NCBI RefSeq assembly: GCF_024730565.1
Contig: NZ_CP077725.1
Span: 310,001-374,000 of the forward strand
DNA length: 64,000 nt
Direction of reading: 5' to 3'
Source: Clostridium sp. CM027
GTDB taxonomy: Bacteria > Bacillota > Clostridia > Clostridiales > Clostridiaceae
The notes below the pieces were generated by a model, which was not told the origin of the DNA, ran no database searches, and was given only the letters and a program-made list of their open reading frames with translations. A program made the translations under genes and the position numbers. Numbering within the stretch: the stretch's first letter is position 1; the number at the start of each line of letters is the position of its first letter. Shown here piece by piece: positions 9,555 through 17,052 of the stretch.

Positions 9555-10601
9555 ATGATAAATATATTAGATATGAATTTAGTAGAGTTAAAGCAATGGA
9601 TGAAAAGTAATGGGGAAAGTGAATTTAGAGCTAAGCAAGTATTAGACTGGATTTATAAGGGAATATGGGAATTCGAAAATATGAATAATATTCCGCTCAG
9701 TATAAAAGAAAAGTTAAAAAATAATTTTTACATAGGAATACCTGAGCTCGTAGAGGAATATACTTCAAAACAAAATGATACAAGAAAATATCTTTTCGCT
9801 TTAAACGATGGTAATTTAATTGAATGCGTTGTTATGAAATATAAACATGGGAACTCTATATGCATATCGACTCAAGTTGGATGTAGGATGGGATGTAAAT
9901 TTTGCGCATCTACCATTGGAGGAATGATTAGAAATCTAACTCCAGGGGAAATGCTAGCTCAAATAATGAAATCACAGCATCTAATTAATGAGCGAATTTC
10001 TAATGTTGTATTAATGGGAAGTGGGGAGCCATTTGATAATTTTCATAATGTAATAAAATTTCTTGAAATTGTGAATTCAGAAAATGGGTTAAATATTGGT
10101 CAAAGACATATAACTATTTCTACCTGTGGTATCGTACCAAAGATTAAAGAGTTTGCTGATATTAACTTGCAAACGACACTGGCTATTTCACTTCACGCAT
10201 CTACGGATGAGATTAGAATGAAGAGTATGCCAATTGCAAATAAGTATTCTATTGCAGAAATTATTGATGCATCTAAATACTATATAAATAAGACTAATAG
10301 ACGCATAACTTTTGAATATGCTCTTGTAAAGGGTCTTAATGATAGCACGCAAGATGCAGAAAAATTAAGTGTATTGTTAAAGGATATGTTATGCCATGTT
10401 AATTTAATTCCAGTTAATGAAATAGAAGAGAATGAATTAAAAAGATCTTCAAATGATGACGTTGCTGAGTTTAAGAGGGTACTTGAAACTAATAATATCC
10501 AGACAACAATAAGGCGCGAAATGGGCCTGGATATTAATGCGGCTTGTGGTCAACTTCGGAGAAGCTATATTAAAAGTGAAAACTTAAATGAGGGGGTGTA
10601 A
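9555..10601 (+). CDS. rlmN: Dual-specificity 23S rRNA/tRNA m2A methyltransferase RlmN
   Basis: Radical SAM enzyme that methylates C2 of A2503 in 23S rRNA and A37 in some tRNAs. The cluster-binding CxxxCxxC is in '[11 protein letters not shown]', and the C-terminal conserved cysteine in '[10 protein letters not shown]' is where the mechanism needs it. ATG 9555 gives the usual 348-residue protein; the GTG at 9546 is part of the weak AGGTG binding site. Followed after two bases by the PrpC phosphatase gene. Confidence 0.95.
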   Translation: MINILDMNLVELKQWMKSNGESEFRAKQVLDWIYKGIWEFENMNNIPLSIKEKLKNNFYIGIPELVEEYTSKQNDTRKYLFALNDGNLIECVVMKYKHGNSICISTQVGCRMGCKFCASTIGGMIRNLTPGEMLAQIMKSQHLINERISNVVLMGSGEPFDNFHNVIKFLEIVNSENGLNIGQRHITISTCGIVPKIKEFADINLQTTLAISLHASTDEIRMKSMPIANKYSIAEIIDASKYYINKTNRRITFEYALVKGLNDSTQDAEKLSVLLKDMLCHVNLIPVNEIEENELKRSSNDDVAEFKRVLETNNIQTTIRREMGLDINAACGQLRRSYIKSENLNEGV

Positions 10602-10603
10602 AA

Positions 10604-11356
10604 ATGCTTGGGGTTTTATCTGATGTTGGAAATGTTAGAAAAACAAATGAAGACTCGGTAGGCTATTTTGAAGATACTGATTTTGGTATTTATGCTATAG
10701 CAGATGGTATGGGTGGTCATAATGCAGGAGAAGTTGCAAGTCAGCTAGCTATTAAGGTTATAATAGAATATATAAAGAAGAATCATCATGGTTTAGATCT
10801 CAAAGAAGTGCTTTCTGAAGGAATAAAATCTGCAAACAAGAAAATTTATGACATGGCAAGTGGTAATGATTCGCTTAAAGGGATGGGGACAACTATAACA
10901 ATCTGCTTTAAAAAACAAAATGAAATGGTTGTTGCAAATGTAGGTGACAGTAGTTGTTATATTATTGATAATAACAAAAAATTATTAAAAATTACAAGAG
11001 ATCATTCTTTGGTACAACAGCTTTTAGATAATGGTACTATAACTGAAGAAAAAGCTAGAACTCATCCGAATAAAAATATTATTACAAGGGCACTTGGAAC
11101 AAATGAGTTAGTAGAAGTTGATTTATTTGATGTTAATTTGACCAATATATTCAAATGTATTTTATGCACAGATGGCCTTACTAACGATGTGACTTATTCT
11201 GAAATGTATGATATTATTATTAAAAATGAAAATGACAATATTTCTAGCTGTAAAATGTTGGTGGATTTAAGTAAATCTAAGGGTGGACGCGATAACATAT
11301 CGGTTATCGTATTTGAAGGAGAGTGCAGAGATGATAGGAACCATATTAGGGAGTAG
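10604..11356 (+). CDS. prpC: PP2C-type serine/threonine phosphatase (PrpC/Stp)
   Basis: Mn-dependent phosphatase that reverses PrkC phosphorylation. The 250-residue protein shows PP2C motifs 'GNVRKTNEDS', 'ADGMGGH' (metal aspartate), 'MGTT', 'NVGDSS' and the C-terminal 'CTDGLTN' and 'GGRDNISVI'. It overlaps the prkC start by 26 bases, so phosphatase and kinase are made together; this pairing is conserved in Gram-positive bacteria. Confidence 0.96.
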   Translation: MLGVLSDVGNVRKTNEDSVGYFEDTDFGIYAIADGMGGHNAGEVASQLAIKVIIEYIKKNHHGLDLKEVLSEGIKSANKKIYDMASGNDSLKGMGTTITICFKKQNEMVVANVGDSSCYIIDNNKKLLKITRDHSLVQQLLDNGTITEEKARTHPNKNIITRALGTNELVEVDLFDVNLTNIFKCILCTDGLTNDVTYSEMYDIIIKNENDNISSCKMLVDLSKSKGGRDNISVIVFEGECRDDRNHIRE

Positions 11357-13325
11357 ATATGAACTCCTTGAAAAAATTGGAGAGGGTGGAATGGCGATAG
11401 TTTATAAAGCTAAATGTCGTTTGCTCAATCGTTATGTTGCTGTAAAAATATTAAAAGAAGAATTTTCAAATAATATAGATTTTATGGATAAATTTAAAAA
11501 AGAGGCTTCATCCGTAGCTAGTCTCTCATCAAATAATATAGTTAATATTTATGATGTTGGACAAGAGCGAGATATTAACTACATTGTAATGGAATATATA
11601 AAAGGAAAGACTTTAAAGGAAATTATACTTGAAAATGGTAGTATGAATTATGATCAAATAATAGACTATGGAATGCAAATTGCAAAAGCACTTGAGTGTG
11701 CTCATAAGAATAACATTATACATAGAGATATAAAACCTCATAATATTTTAGTGACTGAAGATGGAACGGTTAAAGTTACAGATTTCGGTATAGCAAAAGC
11801 TGCTAGTTCTGTAACTATAACTAATACCAGCACAGTGATGGGATCAGCTCATTATTTTTCACCAGAACAAGCTAAAGCAAGTTTTGTAGATTGTAGAACA
11901 GATATTTATTCTTTTGGAATAGTACTTTATGAGATGTCTACAGGGCAAGTGCCTTATGATGCAGAAAGTCCTGTATCAGTAGCATTAAAACATATACAGG
12001 AACAAGTTGTGCCACCTAAGAAAATAAATGGTAATGTTCCTGAAAATTTGAACAAATTAATATTAAAGGCTATAGAAAAAGAACCTATAAAGAGGTATCA
12101 AACTGCGAATGAGATGTTTTTAGATCTGCAGAGAATACAAAAGAATAGTTCATATACTATCGCAACAAATAGCATGGAAAATGAATACACTAGGGTTATG
12201 GCAGCTGTAAATGTAGATGACTATGAAAAAGAAGATGATCATGAAGAAGAAAAAGAAGAAGTAGTAGAAAAAGAACAAGTAATTAAAAAACCGAAGTCTA
12301 AAAATAACAAAAAAAATAAAACGATAATAATGGCTTTTGTTGCAGTAATTTTATTGATTGTTTTAGGTAGTGTTGCGGGAGTCACATTAAAGAACTATCT
12401 TACTGACAAGCAAGTTAATGTGGCAGATAAGATATTGGTGCCTAAAATTATTGGCTTAGATAAGGTAGAGGCAGAAAAATTAGTTGTAGAAAAAGGCTTG
12501 AATTTTGTAGTGGCTGGAGAAGAAAATAGCGAAAAACCCGAAGGCGAGGTACTGTTATGTTTTCCTGATGAGGGAACAGAATTAAAGGCTAAGGGTGAAG
12601 TAAGAGTTACGGTGAGTAAAGGGCCTGCAAGTTTCAAAATTCCTTCTGTCAAGGGGACTGATAAAGCTTCGGCTACTGCTATTATTGAACAAAATGGATT
12701 GGTGCTAGGAAATGTAACATCTGAATTCAATGATTCCATTGCTAGTGGTTTAGTAATAAGCCAAAACCCAGATCCGGGTAGTTTAGTTCAAAAAGGCGAT
12801 AAAGTAGATTTAGTAATAAGTAAGGGTGTAGAGATTAAATTAACAAAGGTTCCAAATCTAAATGACGTATCTTTAAATGATGCAGAGAGAGTATTGCAAA
12901 ATGCAAATTTAAAATTAGGTGAGCGACACCCGGTGGTAACTCATGATAAGTCACTTGATGGTAAAATATTCAATCAAAGTATTGCTGCAAATACGGAAGT
13001 TACGGAAGGTAATTCTGTAGGAGTTAATTATTACAAGTATGAAGAACCTAAAAAAGAACAATTTGATGTTCCAGACTTTAAGGGGAAAACTGTTAAAGCA
13101 GCACGTGAGTCAGCTGCACAATCGAATATAAACATAGTAGTTTCTGGTAATGATGAAGATATCATTGAGTCGCAAGACAAGGAGCCAGGGACTAAGGCAA
13201 ATGTTGGGGATACTATAACTTTAACATCTAAGGCTGCGGAAGTTCCAGTAACTCCTGAAACACCTCCAGCAACAACTGAAACACCCCCAGCAACAACTGA
13301 AACACCCCCAGCGACTCCTCAATAA
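11331..13325 (+). CDS. prkC: PASTA-domain serine/threonine kinase PrkC
   Basis: Membrane kinase that senses peptidoglycan fragments and phosphorylates translation and cell-wall proteins; in Bacillus it triggers spore germination. Kinase domain is residues 1 to about 265 with HRDIKPHN near 131 and DFGIAKA; an acidic/basic linker leads to one membrane segment near 330-352, then four PASTA repeats to about residue 640. The last 25 residues are a Pro/Thr tail built on the repeat TETPPAT. ATG 11331 (664 residues) has AAGGAGAG upstream; the earlier in-frame ATG at 11283 lies deep in prpC. rsgA follows, as in Bacillus. Confidence 0.96.
   Translation: MIGTILGSRYELLEKIGEGGMAIVYKAKCRLLNRYVAVKILKEEFSNNIDFMDKFKKEASSVASLSSNNIVNIYDVGQERDINYIVMEYIKGKTLKEIILENGSMNYDQIIDYGMQIAKALECAHKNNIIHRDIKPHNILVTEDGTVKVTDFGIAKAASSVTITNTSTVMGSAHYFSPEQAKASFVDCRTDIYSFGIVLYEMSTGQVPYDAESPVSVALKHIQEQVVPPKKINGNVPENLNKLILKAIEKEPIKRYQTANEMFLDLQRIQKNSSYTIATNSMENEYTRVMAAVNVDDYEKEDDHEEEKEEVVEKEQVIKKPKSKNNKKNKTIIMAFVAVILLIVLGSVAGVTLKNYLTDKQVNVADKILVPKIIGLDKVEAEKLVVEKGLNFVVAGEENSEKPEGEVLLCFPDEGTELKAKGEVRVTVSKGPASFKIPSVKGTDKASATAIIEQNGLVLGNVTSEFNDSIASGLVISQNPDPGSLVQKGDKVDLVISKGVEIKLTKVPNLNDVSLNDAERVLQNANLKLGERHPVVTHDKSLDGKIFNQSIAANTEVTEGNSVGVNYYKYEEPKKEQFDVPDFKGKTVKAARESAAQSNINIVVSGNDEDIIESQDKEPGTKANVGDTITLTSKAAEVPVTPETPPATTETPPATTETPPATPQ
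13255..13320 (+). repeat. 21-bp tandem repeat in the 3' end of prkC
   Basis: About three copies of a 21-base unit (core AACTGAAACACC, then CCAGCAAC) encode the TETPPAT repeats at the PrkC C-terminus. Copies two and three are nearly identical, suggesting recent slippage. Confidence 0.7.
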
Positions 13326-13395
13326 GAATAAGTAATTACAAGATATATGAAATATATTCAAAAATATTAAATAGAAGGTAAATGGTGAGGGATAT

Positions 13396-14265
13396 ATGCA
13401 AGGAGTAATCATAAAAGGTGTAGGCGGGCTATATTTTGTAAAAGTTCAAGACAAAGTCATAGAATGTAAGGCAAGAGGGAAGTTCAGGTATACTGGGCTT
13501 TCCCCTGTTATTGGTGATAAAGTGGAAATAATGCTTGAGACAGATGAGAGCAAAGGTGTAATTGAAAAGATTTTTCCAAGAGAGACTGAGATGATACGTC
13601 CAGTGGTTGCTAATGTTACTCAAGCTTTTGTAGTTTTTGCCTTTAAACAACCTGACTTAAATATGGATTTGCTCAATAAATTTCTAGTGCTTTGTGAACA
13701 TTACAAGTTAAAGATAGTTCTTTGTTTAAATAAGTTGGATTTAGTTGAGCAAGTTGATGAGGGCCTTATAAAAGAATTAAAAAGCGTAGGATGTGACATA
13801 GTATTTTTAAAAGCAAAAGAGGGTGATGGACTTTCTGAACTTAAGACTAGAATAAAAGATAACATTACCGTTTTTTGTGGACCGTCTGGAGTTGGAAAGT
13901 CAACTATACTTAATAGTATACTTGGAAGAGAAGCTATGAAAACTGGAGATATAAGTAAAAAATCGCAAAAGGGTAAGCATACTACAAGGCACAGTGAACT
14001 TATTGAATATGAAGAAGGATTTTTGTTAGATACTCCAGGATTTTCAGCCTTAAGTTTAGATTTCATTGAGAAAGAACAATTACAAGATTGTTTCCCGGAA
14101 TTTGAAAAACATAGATGTGAATGTAGGTTTTCTAATTGCATGCATTATAAAGAACCTAACTGTAGAGTTAAGCAAGCTGTAGAAGATAATGAAATTTACA
14201 GGGATAGATATAAATTTTATATAAAGACATTAGAAGAAATTATTGCTAGGGGGAATAAAAAATGA
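13396..14265 (+). CDS. rsgA: Small-subunit ribosome-dependent GTPase RsgA
   Basis: Circularly permuted GTPase that helps late 30S maturation. It has an N-terminal OB fold, the G4 motif 'LNKLDL' ahead of the P-loop GPSGVGKS (residues 162-169), 'DTPGFSAL', and a C-terminal zinc knuckle from about 241 ('CRFSNCMH', then a final cysteine in 'PNCRVK'). Length 289 is normal. The stop codon overlaps the rpe start by four bases. Confidence 0.97.
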   Translation: MQGVIIKGVGGLYFVKVQDKVIECKARGKFRYTGLSPVIGDKVEIMLETDESKGVIEKIFPRETEMIRPVVANVTQAFVVFAFKQPDLNMDLLNKFLVLCEHYKLKIVLCLNKLDLVEQVDEGLIKELKSVGCDIVFLKAKEGDGLSELKTRIKDNITVFCGPSGVGKSTILNSILGREAMKTGDISKKSQKGKHTTRHSELIEYEEGFLLDTPGFSALSLDFIEKEQLQDCFPEFEKHRCECRFSNCMHYKEPNCRVKQAVEDNEIYRDRYKFYIKTLEEIIARGNKK

Positions 14266-14912
14266 TAAAAATATCACCATCTATACTGTCAGCGGATTTT
14301 TCAAGGCTAGGGGAACATATTAAGCAGCTAGAAGCGTGCGGTGCTGATATGATTCATATTGATGTAATGGATGGTATGTTTGTACCTAATATTTCTTTCG
14401 GTATTCCAGTTATTAAGAGCATTAGAAAACTAACAAAATTACCATTTGATGTGCACCTTATGATAGAAGAACCGTCTAGATATGTAGAAGACTTTGTAAA
14501 TTCGGGAGCTGACATTATAACTGTCCATTATGAAACCGATAGGCATATTGATAGAACTATTAATTACATAAAAAGTTTTGGGATTAAAGCGGGTGTTGCA
14601 TTAAATCCTGCTACACCTGTAGAATGCATAAAACATTTAATGAGTAATCTTGATATGGTACTTATTATGTCAGTAAACCCTGGATTTGGTGGGCAAAAGT
14701 ATATTGAATACTGCTCGGATAAAATTAAAGAAGTTAGAGATCTTGCAGATATTTATAATAAAGACATTATGATTCAAGTAGATGGTGGCATTGATGTAGG
14801 TAATATTCAAGAAGTTGTTAATAGTGGTGCTAATGTTATTGTGGCTGGGTCGGCAGTATTTAAGAATGATGAAATTGAGAAAAACATAAAAGCATTAAGA
14901 TTAGGTATTTAA
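14262..14912 (+). CDS. rpe: Ribulose-phosphate 3-epimerase
   Basis: Interconverts ribulose-5-phosphate and xylulose-5-phosphate in the pentose phosphate pathway. The TIM-barrel motifs are all present: 'SPSILSADFSRL', 'HIDVMDGMFVPN', 'DVHLMI', 'VNPGFGGQ' and 'VDGGI'. Length 216 is typical. It overlaps rsgA by 4 bases and precedes thiN by one base, the same order as in Bacillus subtilis. Confidence 0.97.
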   Translation: MIKISPSILSADFSRLGEHIKQLEACGADMIHIDVMDGMFVPNISFGIPVIKSIRKLTKLPFDVHLMIEEPSRYVEDFVNSGADIITVHYETDRHIDRTINYIKSFGIKAGVALNPATPVECIKHLMSNLDMVLIMSVNPGFGGQKYIEYCSDKIKEVRDLADIYNKDIMIQVDGGIDVGNIQEVVNSGANVIVAGSAVFKNDEIEKNIKALRLGI

Positions 14913-14913
14913 C

Positions 14914-15549
14914 ATGAAAGTCATAATAATCTCAGGAGGAAATCCACCATCACAACAATTACTCATGAATGAAATTACTGAGGATGCATTTTTAATTGGA
15001 GCAGATAGTGGTGCCAATTGCCTATATGACTATAATATAAATCCTCACTTACTTGTAGGAGATTTTGATTCTATTGATAAAGAGGCCTTGGATTATTTTA
15101 AAAAAAATAATTCTATAATAGATATTTATCCTACAGAAAAAGATTTTACTGATACTGAAATTGCAGTTAAAAAGGCTTTGAAAATGAAACCAAATGAAAT
15201 AGTATTATTGGGGTGCACTGGAAGTAGAGTTGATCATCTGCTTGGAAATATTGGAATGCTAAAAAGTTGCTTAGAAAATGGCGTTAGTGCATGCATTAAG
15301 GATGAAAACAATAATATTAGGTTGATTGATGCCGGGACTTCATTAAGTGGCACCGTAGGCGATATATTCTCGGTACAATCTTATGGCGATGAAATAATAG
15401 GATTAACTATTAAAGGCGCAAAATATCCTTTAAATAATTACAATTTGAAAATTGGACAGAGTATAACTATTTCAAATGAGTTTGCAGGACCTCAGGTTCA
15501 GCTTAAATTTAAATCTGGAACGCTGATGATAATATTATCATCAGATTAA
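14914..15549 (+). CDS. thiN: Thiamine pyrophosphokinase
   Basis: Transfers pyrophosphate from ATP to thiamine. The 211-residue protein has 'GADSGAN', 'LVGDFDSI', 'EKDFTDTEIAV' and 'GCTGSRVDHLLGN', the family's substrate and metal-binding motifs. It is the last gene of the run starting at yicC; no TPP riboswitch precedes it, as it lies inside the operon. Confidence 0.96.
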   Translation: MKVIIISGGNPPSQQLLMNEITEDAFLIGADSGANCLYDYNINPHLLVGDFDSIDKEALDYFKKNNSIIDIYPTEKDFTDTEIAVKKALKMKPNEIVLLGCTGSRVDHLLGNIGMLKSCLENGVSACIKDENNNIRLIDAGTSLSGTVGDIFSVQSYGDEIIGLTIKGAKYPLNNYNLKIGQSITISNEFAGPQVQLKFKSGTLMIILSSD

Positions 15550-15579
15550 TACTTCAATTAATAAATATTTTTATGCGCA

Positions 15580-15769
15580 AAAAAAGTATATATTACGTAT
15601 AATGCATTGAAGCGAGCTTTAGAACTTCTTATTTTATTTTTAATTAAGATGCGTTAAGGAAAACATATGGTTGAGTAGAAATCGAGTTTATGTTTTTAAC
15701 AGATTAATTAAAAATAAAATTAGTAGTTATTAGCGAAGTGAATGCATTAATAGTAATATATACTTTTTT
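15580..15769. repeat. 190-bp long-hairpin inverted-repeat element (MITE-like), long form
   Basis: The ends are inverted copies: AAAAAAGTATATATTAC (15580-15596) and GTAATATATACTTTTTT (15753-15769). The pairing continues inward through AATGCATT, then ATTTTATTTTTAATTA against TAATTAAAAATAAAAT, and GTTAA..AACATA against TATGTTTTTAAC, leaving a loop of about 20 bases near 15670-15690. No ORF is inside. The same termini occur at 32231-32281 with only 15 bases between them, which argues for a mobile family rather than a local terminator. Confidence 0.75.
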
Positions 15770-15844
15770 ATTTTTTATTTTTGGCAATATTATTGAAAGT
15801 AATTCATATAATAATATTGGAATACTTTGAGAGGGGATTAACTT

Positions 15845-16015
15845 ACGAAAAGGTTTTATAAGTGTTTAGAAAAGCAGCTTGGAGTAATCATTGCATGTTT
15901 AGGCATAGGAATCATAACAGTAGTAATAGTCCCATTTTGGTGGTGGATAATTGTTGTAGGAGGAGGAATTGTTTATTATGGCTTTACTATAATGGATCAT
16001 AACCATCATTGTTAG
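15845..16015 (+). CDS. Small membrane protein (56 codons) with ACG in the start position
   Basis: Reading from ACG 15845 gives 'TKRFYKCLEKQLG' followed by two hydrophobic segments (a Leu/Ile/Val run, 'PFWWWIIVVGGG', then 'YYGFTIMDHNHHC'), stop at 16013. GAGGGG at 15831-15836 stands 8 bases before this ACG, ideal for a start codon, and an in-frame TAA lies two codons upstream; no in-frame ATG, GTG or TTG occurs before the late ATG in 'TIMDHN'. Either ACG is used, or an ATG has mutated (or is misread), since ATG would differ by one base. Position directly before spoVM suggests a link with sporulation, but I do not recognise a function. Confidence 0.6.
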   Translation, partial: TKRFYKCLEKQLGVIIACLGIGIITVVIVPFWWWIIVVGGGIVYYGFTIMDHNHHC

Positions 16016-16082
16016 TGAGGTTCAGATAGATAGTGAAAGTTAGAAGAAATTTTACGGATTTCATGTTTGGGAGGTAAGAGAG

Positions 16083-16151
16083 ATGAAAATTATGGCTATT
16101 AAGTTACCGAGATTTATATCTCGAATAATTAGATTTTTTTTAAAAAAATAA
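16083..16151 (+). CDS. spoVM: Stage V sporulation protein SpoVM (22 residues)
   Basis: ATG at 16083 encodes a 22-residue amphipathic peptide with 'AIKLPRF' in the centre. It aligns with Bacillus SpoVM around IKLP(K/R)F, with the proline at position 9 as in the model protein; Pro9 is needed for SpoVM to recognise the curved forespore membrane and recruit SpoIVA. GGGAGG lies 10-15 bases upstream. The location between thiN and rpmB is exactly that in Bacillus subtilis. It is four residues shorter than the 26-residue Bacillus peptide. Confidence 0.85.
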   Translation: MKIMAIKLPRFISRIIRFFLKK

Positions 16152-16210
16152 CATAGAAAAACTCAGTTATTACAAAAAAAATCAGTTTTTAGAGGTGGGT
16201 TTAAAAAAAA

Positions 16211-16268
16211 CAGCTTTTAAAGCTGGATTTAAATAAGCGATGTAGCTTTTAAAGCTGGATTTAAATAA
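16211..16268. repeat. 32-bp tandem repeat of palindromic units
   Basis: AGCTTTTAAAGCTGGATTTA plus the following AATAA occurs at 16212-16236 and 16244-16268, 32 bases apart. Each unit contains the palindrome AGCTTTTAAAGCT, and the related terminator stem at 16269-16297 follows directly, giving three hairpins in a row. Confidence 0.8.
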
Positions 16269-16297
16269 AAAATGCAGCTTTAAAAGCTGCATTTTTA
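16269..16297. terminator. Bidirectional terminator between spoVM and rpmB
   Basis: AAAATGCAGCTTT and AAAGCTGCATTTTT form a perfect stem with T-rich flanks on both strands. It can end the plus-strand spoVM transcript and the minus-strand rpmB transcript, whose stop codon lies at 16306. Confidence 0.85.
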
Positions 16298-16305
16298 TTT
16301 TTTAA

Positions 16306-16497
16306 TTATATAGCACGTTGGACTTTACCTGAACGAAGACATCTAGTACATACATGTATAGATTTAGGCGTTCCGCTAACTATAGCTTTAACTTTTTGAA
16401 TATTTGGAGCCCATTTTCTTTTTGATTCACGGTGTGAGTGACTATATTGGCTACCTGAAATTACACCTTTATTGCATATTTCGCATTTTCTTGACAA
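16306..16497 (-). CDS. rpmB: 50S ribosomal protein L28
   Basis: A 63-residue protein starting 'MSRKCEICNKG', with 'HSHRESKRKWAPN' and 'CTRCLRSGKV' typical of L28; the two CxxC pairs suggest the zinc-binding (C+) form. The start is TTG at 16495-16497 on the minus strand, seven to eight bases after GGAGGTG. It is the only ribosomal gene on the minus strand here and has its own promoter and terminator. Confidence 0.95.
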   Translation of the reverse strand: MSRKCEICNKGVISGSQYSHSHRESKRKWAPNIQKVKAIVSGTPKSIHVCTRCLRSGKVQRAI

Positions 16498-16552
16498 TGA
16501 AAACACCTCCTTGACTACGAAGAAAAAAATCTTCTCAATTGAAACACGCATA

Positions 16553-16582
16553 ATTGTAACATGAATATTACTACTCTTGCAA
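16553..16582 (-). promoter_or_regulatory. Promoter for rpmB
   Basis: On the minus strand TTGCAA (16577-16582), 18-base spacer, TACAAT (16553-16558). It faces away from the yloU promoter 50 bases to the right. Confidence 0.6.
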
Positions 16583-16631
16583 GTTAAATAAGAAATTATT
16601 CGTAACTAAAGCAATTATAAAATTAATTTTG

Positions 16632-16660
16632 TTGAATAAATTAGTATTATACTATAAAAT
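16632..16660 (+). promoter_or_regulatory. Promoter for yloU-fakA
   Basis: TTGAAT (16632-16637), 17-base spacer, TAAAAT (16655-16660), 31 bases before the yloU start codon. Confidence 0.7.
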
Positions 16661-16691
16661 AATCTATATAGCGGTATAAGGAGGAATTAAA

Positions 16692-17042
16692 ATGAAAGGT
16701 AACATTGCAAGAGAGAATGGTAATATATATTATTCAGAGGAAGCGTTAGCAAACATAGTTGGTATTTCTACAACAGAGTGTTATGGAGTTGTTGGGATGG
16801 CACTCAAAGATGCCAAGGATGGATTTTGGCAATTGATTAAGAGCGACGCTTTAAATAAAGGAGTTAAAATTAATTCTAAGGAAAACCAACTATTTATTGA
16901 ATTATTTATAATAGTTGAATATGGCACGAAAATATCTGTAATAGCAAATAATATAATTCAAAAAACAAGATATAATGTTGAAAATTATACAGGACTGAAA
17001 GTTGCAGCAATAACCGTAAACGTCCAAGGTGTAAGGGTCTAG
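16692..17042 (+). CDS. yloU: Asp23/Gls24 family protein YloU
   Basis: A 116-residue Asp23/Gls24 (DUF322) protein, with 'ALANIVGISTTECYGVVGM' and 'YGTKISVIANNI'. Members are small cytoplasmic or membrane-tethered proteins tied to cell-envelope stress; the biochemical role is unsettled. AAGGAGG lies before the ATG. It is followed after 10 bases by the DAK gene, the same pair (yloU-yloV) as in Bacillus. Confidence 0.92.
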   Translation: MKGNIARENGNIYYSEEALANIVGISTTECYGVVGMALKDAKDGFWQLIKSDALNKGVKINSKENQLFIELFIIVEYGTKISVIANNIIQKTRYNVENYTGLKVAAITVNVQGVRV

Positions 17043-17052
17043 GGAGGTAGCA

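Noticed and set aside
16211-16297. CRISPR-like array
   Set aside because: Only two and a half units, no unique spacers, no cas genes; the units are palindromic terminator stems.
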